In this document: piece after piece, positions 50,712 to 58,040 of the stretch | Layout: every line of letters begins with the position of its first letter | How positions within the stretch are numbered: the stretch's first letter is position 1 | DNA from: Paraburkholderia rhynchosiae | GTDB taxonomy: Bacteria > Pseudomonadota > Gammaproteobacteria > Burkholderiales > Burkholderiaceae | Direction: 5' to 3' | Assembly (NCBI RefSeq): GCF_002879865.1 | Contig: NZ_PNXY01000008.1 | Span: 230,250 to 294,249, forward strand | DNA length: 64,000 nt | Made by a program: the position numbers and the translations under genes | The notes under the pieces: model-generated | The model's input: the letters and a program-made list of their open reading frames with translations, nothing else | What the model was told of the DNA's origin: nothing | Database searches by the model: none

Positions 50712-52283
50712 TCAATGAGCATCGGGCGGCGGCGCGGTATTGCCGAACGGGCGCGAGAAAAATACGCTGAACAAGCCCACGACAAAACAGAGCGACACTG
50801 CGAGAAAAGTGTCGGAGAAAGTCAGCACCAATGCTTCGCGCATCAATACCGTGTGCAATGCGCTGAGCCCCGCGTTGGCCGCATTCAGCGTGTTTGCCCC
50901 GACAGCCGCGAAATGCGCGGTCTGCTGCTGCAAGATCGATTCGACTATGGGACGCCCCGCCGTCAGATGTTCGTCGAGCCGTTGATAGTGCAGATTCAGG
51001 CGGTCGTTCAGCATCGTGCTGCTCACCGCAATGCCGATCGCGCCGCCCAGATTGCGCATCAGGTTGAAAAGGCCGCTTGCGGAACGAAGCCTCGACGGCG
51101 GCAACGAGCCGAGCGCCATCGTGACAATGGGGGCAATGCTGAACTGCTGGCCGATGCCGCGCAGCGCCTGCGGTATCAGCAACTCCTGCCAGCCCCACTC
51201 ATGAGTCAACGGCACATACAGGTAACAACCGGCGCCGAACAGCAAGAGGCCGAACACCATCAGCAGACGCATGTCGATAAAGCGCGCGAGGGTCGAATAT
51301 GCGGCAAGCGCAAGCAACTGGAAACAGCCGACCGACAACAACGCCAAGCCGATCTGCAACGAATCGAAGCCGCGCACGCGTGACAGAAACACCGGCGTCA
51401 GAAACACCGTGCAGAAGATCCCGATGCCTGTGATGAACGACAGCAGACTGCCGATACCGAAGTTGCGAACCGCCAACGCACGCAAATCGACAATCGGCTC
51501 CTTGGCCGTGAACGCATGGACGATGAACAGAAAGCCGCAGATTGCCGAGATCCATGTGCACAGAATGATCGCGTCGTCGCCGAACCAGTTCTTGCGCGGC
51601 CCTTCTTCGAGCACATACTCGAGGCAGCCGAGAAATGCGGACATCAGCAGAATGCCTATATAGTCGCCTTTTTTCAGCAGCGAAAGATCGGGCCGATCGA
51701 TGTGCACGTATTTCGGCACCATCAACGCAACGACGAGTCCGGGCACGAGGTTCAGATAGAAAAGCCAGTGCCAGGACCATTGCGACGTGATCCAGCCGCC
51801 GATGACGGGGCCAACGGTCGGCGCAAGCGAAGCGAGCGCGCCGATCGTCGTCGATGCGATCAACCGTTGCTTGCCCGGAAACAGCACGAATGCCGTGGTA
51901 AACACGGTCGGAATCATCGCGGCGCCGAGTGCGCCCTGCAGGCCGCGAAACAGGATCATCGAGTTGATGTCCCACGCGAGGCCGCACAACATGCTCGTGA
52001 TAGTGAAACCCAGGGCGGAAAACGCGAACACCCAGCGTGTGGAAAACACGCGCGTGAGCCAGCCCGACATCGGAATTACGAGAATTTCGGCGATCAGATA
52101 CGAAGTCTGCACCCACGAGAGTTCGTCCTGGCTCGCGGACAATCCACCGCCGATGTCCTTGAGCGACGACGCCACGATCTGGATATCGAGCGTCGCCATG
52201 AAAAAGCCGACGCACATCAGCGCGAATGCGAAGACCTTGGTGCGCGTCGGCTGATCGGCGGGATTGGCTGGAACGTGCGTCAT
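50712..52283 (-). CDS. DHA2 family (EmrB-type) MFS drug transporter
   Basis: A 523-residue inner-membrane proton antiporter with about 14 helices. Family features are FMATLDIQIVASSLKDIGGG near residue 30, the LSWVQTSYLIAEILVIPMSG loop, and GWLTRVFSTRWVFAFSALGF of motif A. It starts six bases after the membrane-fusion protein gene stop and is followed by nodT. The operon is probably repressed by the adjacent MarR proteins through the operator in front of emrA. The drug range is unknown. Confidence 0.93.
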   Translation of the reverse strand: MTHVPANPADQPTRTKVFAFALMCVGFFMATLDIQIVASSLKDIGGGLSASQDELSWVQTSYLIAEILVIPMSGWLTRVFSTRWVFAFSALGFTITSMLCGLAWDINSMILFRGLQGALGAAMIPTVFTTAFVLFPGKQRLIASTTIGALASLAPTVGPVIGGWITSQWSWHWLFYLNLVPGLVVALMVPKYVHIDRPDLSLLKKGDYIGILLMSAFLGCLEYVLEEGPRKNWFGDDAIILCTWISAICGFLFIVHAFTAKEPIVDLRALAVRNFGIGSLLSFITGIGIFCTVFLTPVFLSRVRGFDSLQIGLALLSVGCFQLLALAAYSTLARFIDMRLLMVFGLLLFGAGCYLYVPLTHEWGWQELLIPQALRGIGQQFSIAPIVTMALGSLPPSRLRSASGLFNLMRNLGGAIGIAVSSTMLNDRLNLHYQRLDEHLTAGRPIVESILQQQTAHFAAVGANTLNAANAGLSALHTVLMREALVLTFSDTFLAVSLCFVVGLFSVFFSRPFGNTAPPPDAH

Positions 52284-52289
52284 GATGGT

Positions 52290-53408
52290 TTATCCGCGAG
52301 CCGGCGCGCTTTGGGCGTCGATATGATCCGCATGATCGACGTGGACCTTCACCGTCGCGGAGAGACCGGGGCGCAGCACGCCTTGCATGTCCTTCGGCAC
52401 ATCCAGACGCACGCGCACGGGCACGCGCTGCACGATCTTCGTGAAGTTGCCGGTCGCGTTCTCGGCGGGGAGCACGCTGAAGGTTGCGCCGGTGGCAGGG
52501 GCAAGACTCTCGACCATTCCGTGAATACGCTTGCTTGAAGCGTCGAGATCGACGTCGACCGTGTCGCCGACGCGCATCTTCTTCAACTGGTCTTCCTTGA
52601 AGTTCGCGTCGATCCATAGACCGCTCGCGGGCACCACCGTCAACAGTGAGACGCCAGTGTTGGCCAGCAGTCCGACGCGCGCGGTGCGATTGCCGACGTA
52701 GCCGTCGATCGGTGAACGAATCGTCGTGTATTCCACGTTCAAGGCCGCGACGCGCTGCGCCGCCTGCGCGGTGGCGATGCGCGCCTCGGCATCGCCAATC
52801 TGCGCATCGAGCACGGCGATCTGGCGTTGTGCTGCGATCAATGCCGCGCTGCTGCGATCCACCGCGGCGTGCGCTTTCGTTAAATCGGCATCCGCGCGCT
52901 CCACCACCTGATTCGACACCGCGTCGTCCTTCACGAGTTGACGATAGCGGGCCTGATCCGCCGCGCTGCGCGTCAGTTCGGCGCCGGACGCGCGAACCTC
53001 GGCGGCGTGCTCGTTGATGGTGGCAAGCTGCAAGGATTTCTTCGCCTGCAATTCCGTCACTGCGGCTTGCGCGCTGCGGACTTCGGCGGTGGCTTGCGCT
53101 AAGCGGGCGTCGTAATCGCGCGCGTCGATCCGGACCAGCACCTGATTCGCGTGGACGAACTGATTGTCCCGCACCAGCACATCGGCCACGAAGCCATTCA
53201 CCTTCGGTGCCATGACAGTGACGTCGCCGCCCACGTACGCATCGTCCGTCGTTTCGACGAAGCGCCCCACGAAGAACCAGTACGACGCGGCCAGCGCGAG
53301 CACGGCGAGTACCGTTATGATCGCGAGCAGCATCCACGGAATGCGTGTGGCCGGTTTGGCGGCCTGCGCCGCGCCGGCTGGTGCGGCAGTCGAAGGTGTA
53401 GTGGACAT
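52290..53408 (-). CDS. HlyD/EmrA-type membrane fusion protein
   Basis: A 372-residue periplasmic adaptor anchored by one helix (about 25-47). YVGGDVTVMAPKVNGFVADV begins the biotinyl-lipoyl half, two long coiled-coil helices follow (about 95-205), then YTTIRSPIDGYVGNRTARVG and the beta-barrel with GLWIDANFKEDQLKKMRVGD. I chose the ATG at 53408 because the MFP-family N-terminus begins there; the frame opens upstream to 53513. There is no good ribosome-binding sequence. A 14-base operator shared with both marR genes lies ten bases before the start. Confidence 0.92.
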   Translation of the reverse strand: MSTTPSTAAPAGAAQAAKPATRIPWMLLAIITVLAVLALAASYWFFVGRFVETTDDAYVGGDVTVMAPKVNGFVADVLVRDNQFVHANQVLVRIDARDYDARLAQATAEVRSAQAAVTELQAKKSLQLATINEHAAEVRASGAELTRSAADQARYRQLVKDDAVSNQVVERADADLTKAHAAVDRSSAALIAAQRQIAVLDAQIGDAEARIATAQAAQRVAALNVEYTTIRSPIDGYVGNRTARVGLLANTGVSLLTVVPASGLWIDANFKEDQLKKMRVGDTVDVDLDASSKRIHGMVESLAPATGATFSVLPAENATGNFTKIVQRVPVRVRLDVPKDMQGVLRPGLSATVKVHVDHADHIDAQSAPARG

Positions 53409-53417
53409 GATGGCTAA

Positions 53418-53431
53418 ATGTGCGTATGCAC
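53418..53431. promoter_or_regulatory. MarR operator copy 1, before emrA
   Basis: ATGTGCGTATGCAC, with a near-palindromic GTGCGTATGCAC core (two central mismatches), ends ten bases upstream of the emrA-type ATG. The same 14 bases recur upstream of both neighbouring marR genes. Confidence 0.8.
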
Positions 53432-53502
53432 CGGTTAGTTTAAAAAAATAGCGCCTTGCGTTGCGCCGCTTACTTCTGGTCTGTGCTTGCCTTCGGCACT
53501 CG

Positions 53503-53922
53503 TCACATGCCATTCGTCATTGCAAACAACTCACCGCGCAACGCTTGCGCGCGCTGCCCGCCGAAACTGTGCTCGAATTCAGCTTGCGCCGCGTGCCAGT
53601 GCTTGCGCCCTGCTTCGAGCCGCGCTTTGCCGTCGGCTGTCAGCGCGATGGACAACACTCGCGCGTCTGCGCCCAGCGCTTCGCTCACGACGAGCCCATT
53701 GCGGCGCAGGGGTTGGATCGTGCGGACCAGCGTGGTGCGCTGCATGCGCATGACTTCGGCCAATTGCTTCATCGTCATCGGGCCGGTGCGGTTGAGCCGG
53801 CCAAGCAGAGAGAACTGCGTGATCGTGAGGCCGACGCTCGCGAGATGGCGGTCGTAGATCTGCGATACGTAACGCGCGGCCTGGCGGATGGCGAAGCAGT
53901 CGTCGTCGAACGGTTCTTGCAT
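53503..53922 (-). CDS. MarR family regulator, first of a tandem pair
   Basis: A 139-residue winged-helix repressor: FAIRQAARYVSQIYDRHLAS (dimer helix), LTITQFSLLGRLNRTGPMTM, KQLAEVMRMQRTTLVRTIQP (recognition helix) and GLVVSEALGADARVLSIALT (wing). The ATG at 53922 is preceded by AAAGGAAG. It is clearly paralogous to the next gene (same opening C-F-A-[IL]-R-Q-A-A-R and the RTTLVR recognition helix). It lies just upstream of, and on the same strand as, the efflux operon and carries the same operator, so it is the likely repressor of that operon. Confidence 0.92.
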   Translation of the reverse strand: MQEPFDDDCFAIRQAARYVSQIYDRHLASVGLTITQFSLLGRLNRTGPMTMKQLAEVMRMQRTTLVRTIQPLRRNGLVVSEALGADARVLSIALTADGKARLEAGRKHWHAAQAEFEHSFGGQRAQALRGELFAMTNGM

Positions 53923-53942
53923 TGCTGCGCTTCCTTTTATAA

Positions 53943-53956
53943 GTGCATACGCACAT
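53943..53956. promoter_or_regulatory. MarR operator copy 2, before the first marR gene
   Basis: GTGCATACGCACAT, the exact reverse complement of the 14-base element at 53418-53431, lies 20 bases upstream of the marR start at 53922. A TATAAA sequence between the two may be the -10 box. Confidence 0.8.
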
Positions 53957-54002
53957 TTCGGGGCGAACGAATACTCGTCAAAGACGAGCACATGCGCCGA
54001 CG

Positions 54003-54425
54003 CTAGCCGGTAATGGTGAACAACTCGGCGCGCAATGCCTTGGCGCGCCCATGGCCGAACTTCTTTTCGAACTCGTCTTGCGCGGCGCGCCATGCGATAA
54101 CGGCCTTGTCGAAAGTCTTCTCGCCTTTTTCGGTCAGGCTGAACAGATAAGTGCGGTTGTCATGCTCCGCGGATTCGGCGATCACCAGACCGTCGCGCTG
54201 CAACGGTTTCATCGCGCGGACCAGCGTGGTGCGCTCCATCACCATGGCGTCAGCAAGATCGAGGATCGGCACGTTCGGCGTGCGCGCAAGCTTCGCAAGA
54301 ATCGTAAACTGCGCCGCCGTCAGCCCGACTGCGCCAAGATGGCGCTCGTAAAGCTGCGTGATATGCCGCGCCGCCTGGCGCAGCGCGAAGCAGTTGCATT
54401 CGTCGTAGGAGAGCGGGCGGTTCAT
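54003..54425 (-). CDS. MarR family regulator, second of a tandem pair
   Basis: A 140-residue winged-helix repressor paralogous to the gene at 53503-53922: FALRQAARHITQLYERHLGA, LTAAQFTILAKLARTPNVPI, LDLADAMVMERTTLVRAMKP and a wing around ESAEHDNRTYLFSLT. The ATG at 54425 is supported by the shared start position relative to the paralogue; an upstream ATG at 54461 would overlap the operator. The same 14-base operator lies 16 bases before it. Two related repressors on one operator set suggest cross-regulation or response to two different ligands. Confidence 0.92.
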   Translation of the reverse strand: MNRPLSYDECNCFALRQAARHITQLYERHLGAVGLTAAQFTILAKLARTPNVPILDLADAMVMERTTLVRAMKPLQRDGLVIAESAEHDNRTYLFSLTEKGEKTFDKAVIAWRAAQDEFEKKFGHGRAKALRAELFTITG

Positions 54426-54439
54426 GCTACGCAGTCTAT

Positions 54440-54453
54440 ATGTGCGTATGCAC
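54440..54453. promoter_or_regulatory. MarR operator copy 3, before the second marR gene
   Basis: ATGTGCGTATGCAC, identical to the copy at 53418-53431, lies upstream of the marR gene that starts at 54425. The flanking TATA suggests overlap with the -10 region. Confidence 0.8.
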
Positions 54454-54487
54454 AGAGTCAAGTACCGCGATACTTTTTGACTCGGCG

Positions 54488-55378
54488 CTAAAGCGCAAGA
54501 ACCGTCACGCCCACTTCCACGCGATGCGCGCCGCCGCCGAGAATCATGCCGCGCAGCAAGGACACGTCGCTGTAATCGCGGCCGATCGCGAGCGTGACGT
54601 GGTCGGTATCGGCGAGCACGTCATTGGTCGGATCGAGGTCGATCCAGCCGCTGCCCGGGCAATGCACCGATACCCACGCATGCGAAGCGTCAGCGCCGAT
54701 CAGTCGAGGTTGGCCCGGCGGCGGATCGTTGCGCAGATAGCCGCTCACATAGCGCGCCGGCAAACCGAGCGAGCGCAAGCAGCCGATCATCACCTGCGCG
54801 AAGTCCTGGCAGACGCCGCTCTTCAACTCGAATGCGCGCTCGGCGGGCGTATCGAACATCGTGGCCGACGGCTTATATGCGAAGTCCGCGTGAATGCGGT
54901 GCATCAGGTCGATCGCGCCCGCGGCAACCGGCATGCCCGGGGGGAAACTCGGCAACGCGTAGGCGCGCAACGACGGCCGCGGCACGATGTTCGGCGACGC
55001 AAAACAGAACTCCACTTCGGGCCGAAACTGCCCACCGACGCGAAAGTCGAGCGCGTCGGCCACTTCGTCCCATGCGGGTGTCGCTTGCGGATCGAGGTCG
55101 GTCCAGCGAGGCGTGAGCGCGACCGTCGTTTCGCTGACCAGTTGCAGGCGCTCATGCGGCGCGTCCAACGCGAAATAAAGGACGTCGTTGCCGAATGCAT
55201 CGATACGGCTATTCAGATACGACGGCTGCGGCTCGATCCGTTCATCATGGGACACGACCCGCTGCCACGCACAGACAATAGGCCGGATGGTCGCGAGATG
55301 CTGCGCGGTTTCGACATATGTCGAGTAGTGATAGGTCGTGCGATGCGAGACCGATAGCACGGTAGGCGCGTTTTTCAT
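54488..55378 (-). CDS. Transglutaminase family protein of the second ligase island
   Basis: A 296-residue cysteine transglutaminase-fold enzyme. It has an N-terminal bacterial transglutaminase beta domain (about 1-95, VSHRTTYHYSTYVETAQHLA) and a core with Cys190 in KSGVCQDFAQVM, His233 in DASHAWVSVH and Asp249 in WIDLDPTND. The ATG at 55378 overlaps the stop of the ATP-grasp/alpha-E fusion gene (ATGA), so translation is coupled. It is a paralogue of the Anbu-associated enzyme at 19464. It may hydrolyse or cross-link the peptide product of the neighbouring ligase. Confidence 0.92.
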   Translation of the reverse strand: MKNAPTVLSVSHRTTYHYSTYVETAQHLATIRPIVCAWQRVVSHDERIEPQPSYLNSRIDAFGNDVLYFALDAPHERLQLVSETTVALTPRWTDLDPQATPAWDEVADALDFRVGGQFRPEVEFCFASPNIVPRPSLRAYALPSFPPGMPVAAGAIDLMHRIHADFAYKPSATMFDTPAERAFELKSGVCQDFAQVMIGCLRSLGLPARYVSGYLRNDPPPGQPRLIGADASHAWVSVHCPGSGWIDLDPTNDVLADTDHVTLAIGRDYSDVSLLRGMILGGGAHRVEVGVTVLAL

Positions 55379-58005
55379 GACCACACCTGCGACGCCACGG
55401 TACTCGCGTGACTGAAATAGCGCGCGCTGATTTCATGCGCGGCCGCGCCGGCAAATCCGCCAATCTGTTCGCACACTGCAATCAGATCTCGATATGCACC
55501 GTTCGAATCGACCTCGCATAGCGATGCAAGGGTGGGCAACGACGCGGCAGGCGGCATCAATTCCGCAAATGGACGATGCCGCGTGCTCCCCGCCGCCACC
55601 GCAATTTCATCGAGCTTCTTGCGCAAACGCTCGTATACGCCGTAGATTCCGCGCGGATTGGTCGGTTCGATCACCAGCAAGTCGAGCAGAGCCGGCACTT
55701 CGAAGCGTCCCGGATAGAGCGCGCGATACGTGAGCGTGCAGTCGAACAATTGCAGCAGCAGATCGAAACCCGCCGGCGTCGCAAGTTGGCCTTTATCGGC
55801 GACCACGCTTAAAAACGCGCTCATTGCCGACACGCGTTCGATATGCCGCCCCGCGAAGAGCAGCCGCCACGCTTCGTCGCGAGTCATGCGGTCGCCTTGC
55901 GCGCCGCTGATCGCCGACAACTGCACCGACAACTGTTCGAGCGCGTTCATCAACGTGACCCGGTCGTAACGGCTCGCGCCATTCGTGGCGCCGTTCGCCG
56001 CTACCGCTTGCAAAGCGCCGCTCGAAGCCGGAACCGGCATCAGCGTCTGCAACGCGTCGCGGAAGTCGTTGCGTGCGGCGAGAATGATGCGCCAGTGATC
56101 GTTCGATAAGCGCCCGCGCACTTCGCCATTCGAGCGCGCCTGGCAATTCAGGTTCTGGCCGATGCCCGCCGCGCCCGTGCTCTCGCTCAGATTCGCGACG
56201 AGCGCGCGCTCGAATGCTTGCGGCGTATGCGGCACGGACAGGTCGCCCGGTTGCACGAGCCCGCAATGCAGCGCGAGTTCGACGAGCGTCGGAAACATCG
56301 TGTCCGCATCGTTGCCTTCGAGCGAGCCGAGAATGAAGCGCAGCAGGCGTACGTTGTTTTCCGCACGTTCACCGTAACGTCCGGCCCAGAAGAGATTTTC
56401 CGCGGCGCGGCTCGACACCGTGCGGTGCTTGCGCGCGAGGTCGGCGGGTTGCATCGGCGAAGGCAGCAGCGTGAAAGTCGACGTGGGCTGGCTCGACAGC
56501 ACCCAGGTATCGACGCTGCTGCCGCCGTATTGCATCGACACGGTAGCCTGACGCTCGCCGGCCATGCGTGTGAAGCCGCCGGGCATCACATGCCAGCCGC
56601 CGTTGACGTCGGCGATCGCATACGCGCGCAATACCGTGGGGCGTCCACCGATGGTGCCGTCCTCGTAACGCGGCGTGCAGGAAAAACGCTGCGCCTGCTG
56701 GATCGTGTAGGTGCCGGGCGTCGCTTCGATACGCTCGCGCCACGTCGACAACCGTTGCCTGCCCTGCTCGACGCCGGGCGGCGCATCGCGCGCGGCGACC
56801 GGCCATGTAGGCACGATAAAGGCTTCATCGAGATGCGCGAACACGTGCTCGCGCGCCGCCTCCTCGCCGCACCACCAGGTCGGCACGCTCGGCAAAATGA
56901 GGTCTTCGTCGAACAGAATTTCGACAATGCCCGGCAAAAAACCGTGCAAAGCCGGCGATTCGACAAAGCCGGAACCCGGCACATTCGAAACAATCACATT
57001 GCCCGCGCGCATCACCTGCAACAGACCCGGCACGCCGATGGTCGAATCGGCTCGCAACTCGACGGGATCGCAGAAGGCATCGTCCAGGCGGCGCAGCACG
57101 ACATGCACCCGCTCGAGTCCGCCGAGCGTCTTCAGATAAAGCATGTCGTCACGCACCGTCAGGTCTTTGCCTTCGACCAGTGTCACGCCGAGATAACGCG
57201 CCAGAAACACGTGTTCGAAGTATGTCTCGCTGAACGGCCCAGGCGTGAGCAACGCGATATGCGGCGAAGCATCGGCGCGCGGCGCGTCATGACGCATCGT
57301 CGCCTGCGCGGCCTGAACCAGCGTCGAGATCAACTGTGAATAGGTGGGCGCAAGGCGGCTCACGTGCATCGAACGGAATGGATCGGCAAACAGCGCCGAC
57401 ACGATCAGACGGTTTTCCAACGCGTAGCCAAGGCCCGATGGCGCTTCCGTGCGATGCGCCATCACGGTCCAATCGCCGTTGGGCGCACGTGCGAGATCGA
57501 CCGCGACCACTTGCAGGAACTGGCCGCCAGGCGGCGCATAGCCCTTCACGGAGCGCAGATAGCCCGGATGCCCAAACACCAGCGCAGGCGGCAACTGCCC
57601 ACGCTGAAGCAAGGTCTGCGGCCCATAAATATCGGCGACGATCGCATTCAACAGATGCGCGCGCTGCATCACGCCGCGCTCGATATGCGCCCACTCGGCT
57701 TCGCTGATCAGGAACGGCAGCAGATCGAGCGCCCACGCGCGCGGCTCGCCGTTGTCTGCGTACACGTTGTAGCTGATGTCGTTATCGCGGATCTGCTGCC
57801 CAATCGAAGCCCGATGACCTTCGAGCCGCGCGATGCCGTCTTCGCCAAGCCGCTCGAAGAATTGCCGCCACGGTTCGCGCAGCCCGCCGGATGCGTCGCG
57901 CAACTCATCCCAATGTCCCTCGTGAGTGGGCAAGAGCCTCAACAGGGACGAAGCGTCCGCGCGCGCCGCGGACGTCTCGAAGGGAAAAGTCGATTGAAAA
58001 GCCAA
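55375..58005 (-). CDS. Circularly permuted ATP-grasp fused to an alpha-E domain
   Basis: An 876-residue two-part protein. Residues about 60-470 form the circularly permuted ATP-grasp ligase (WALDLLPFLISEAEWAHIER, VVAVDLARAPNGDWTVMAHR, YLGVTLVEGKDLTVRDDMLY, HVVLRRLDDAFCDPVELRAD). Residues about 525-850 form the alpha-E domain (TVSSRAAENLFWAGRYGERA as its opening). The same two units are separate genes at 21368 and 20275, so the fusion shows that they work together. It starts 35 bases after the DUF2126 gene stop and overlaps the transglutaminase gene. It is predicted to form amide bonds in an uncharacterised peptide pathway. Confidence 0.92.
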   Translation of the reverse strand: MAFQSTFPFETSAARADASSLLRLLPTHEGHWDELRDASGGLREPWRQFFERLGEDGIARLEGHRASIGQQIRDNDISYNVYADNGEPRAWALDLLPFLISEAEWAHIERGVMQRAHLLNAIVADIYGPQTLLQRGQLPPALVFGHPGYLRSVKGYAPPGGQFLQVVAVDLARAPNGDWTVMAHRTEAPSGLGYALENRLIVSALFADPFRSMHVSRLAPTYSQLISTLVQAAQATMRHDAPRADASPHIALLTPGPFSETYFEHVFLARYLGVTLVEGKDLTVRDDMLYLKTLGGLERVHVVLRRLDDAFCDPVELRADSTIGVPGLLQVMRAGNVIVSNVPGSGFVESPALHGFLPGIVEILFDEDLILPSVPTWWCGEEAAREHVFAHLDEAFIVPTWPVAARDAPPGVEQGRQRLSTWRERIEATPGTYTIQQAQRFSCTPRYEDGTIGGRPTVLRAYAIADVNGGWHVMPGGFTRMAGERQATVSMQYGGSSVDTWVLSSQPTSTFTLLPSPMQPADLARKHRTVSSRAAENLFWAGRYGERAENNVRLLRFILGSLEGNDADTMFPTLVELALHCGLVQPGDLSVPHTPQAFERALVANLSESTGAAGIGQNLNCQARSNGEVRGRLSNDHWRIILAARNDFRDALQTLMPVPASSGALQAVAANGATNGASRYDRVTLMNALEQLSVQLSAISGAQGDRMTRDEAWRLLFAGRHIERVSAMSAFLSVVADKGQLATPAGFDLLLQLFDCTLTYRALYPGRFEVPALLDLLVIEPTNPRGIYGVYERLRKKLDEIAVAAGSTRHRPFAELMPPAASLPTLASLCEVDSNGAYRDLIAVCEQIGGFAGAAAHEISARYFSHASTVASQVWS

Positions 58006-58040
58006 GGTCGTATTGTTGTCGATATTAAGGGTGAGCGGTC

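Noticed and set aside
51199..53337. 712-codon minus-strand open frame overlapping the EmrB- and EmrA-like genes
   Set aside because: It is another frame of two well-supported genes. The translation is Arg-rich with no domain or signal.
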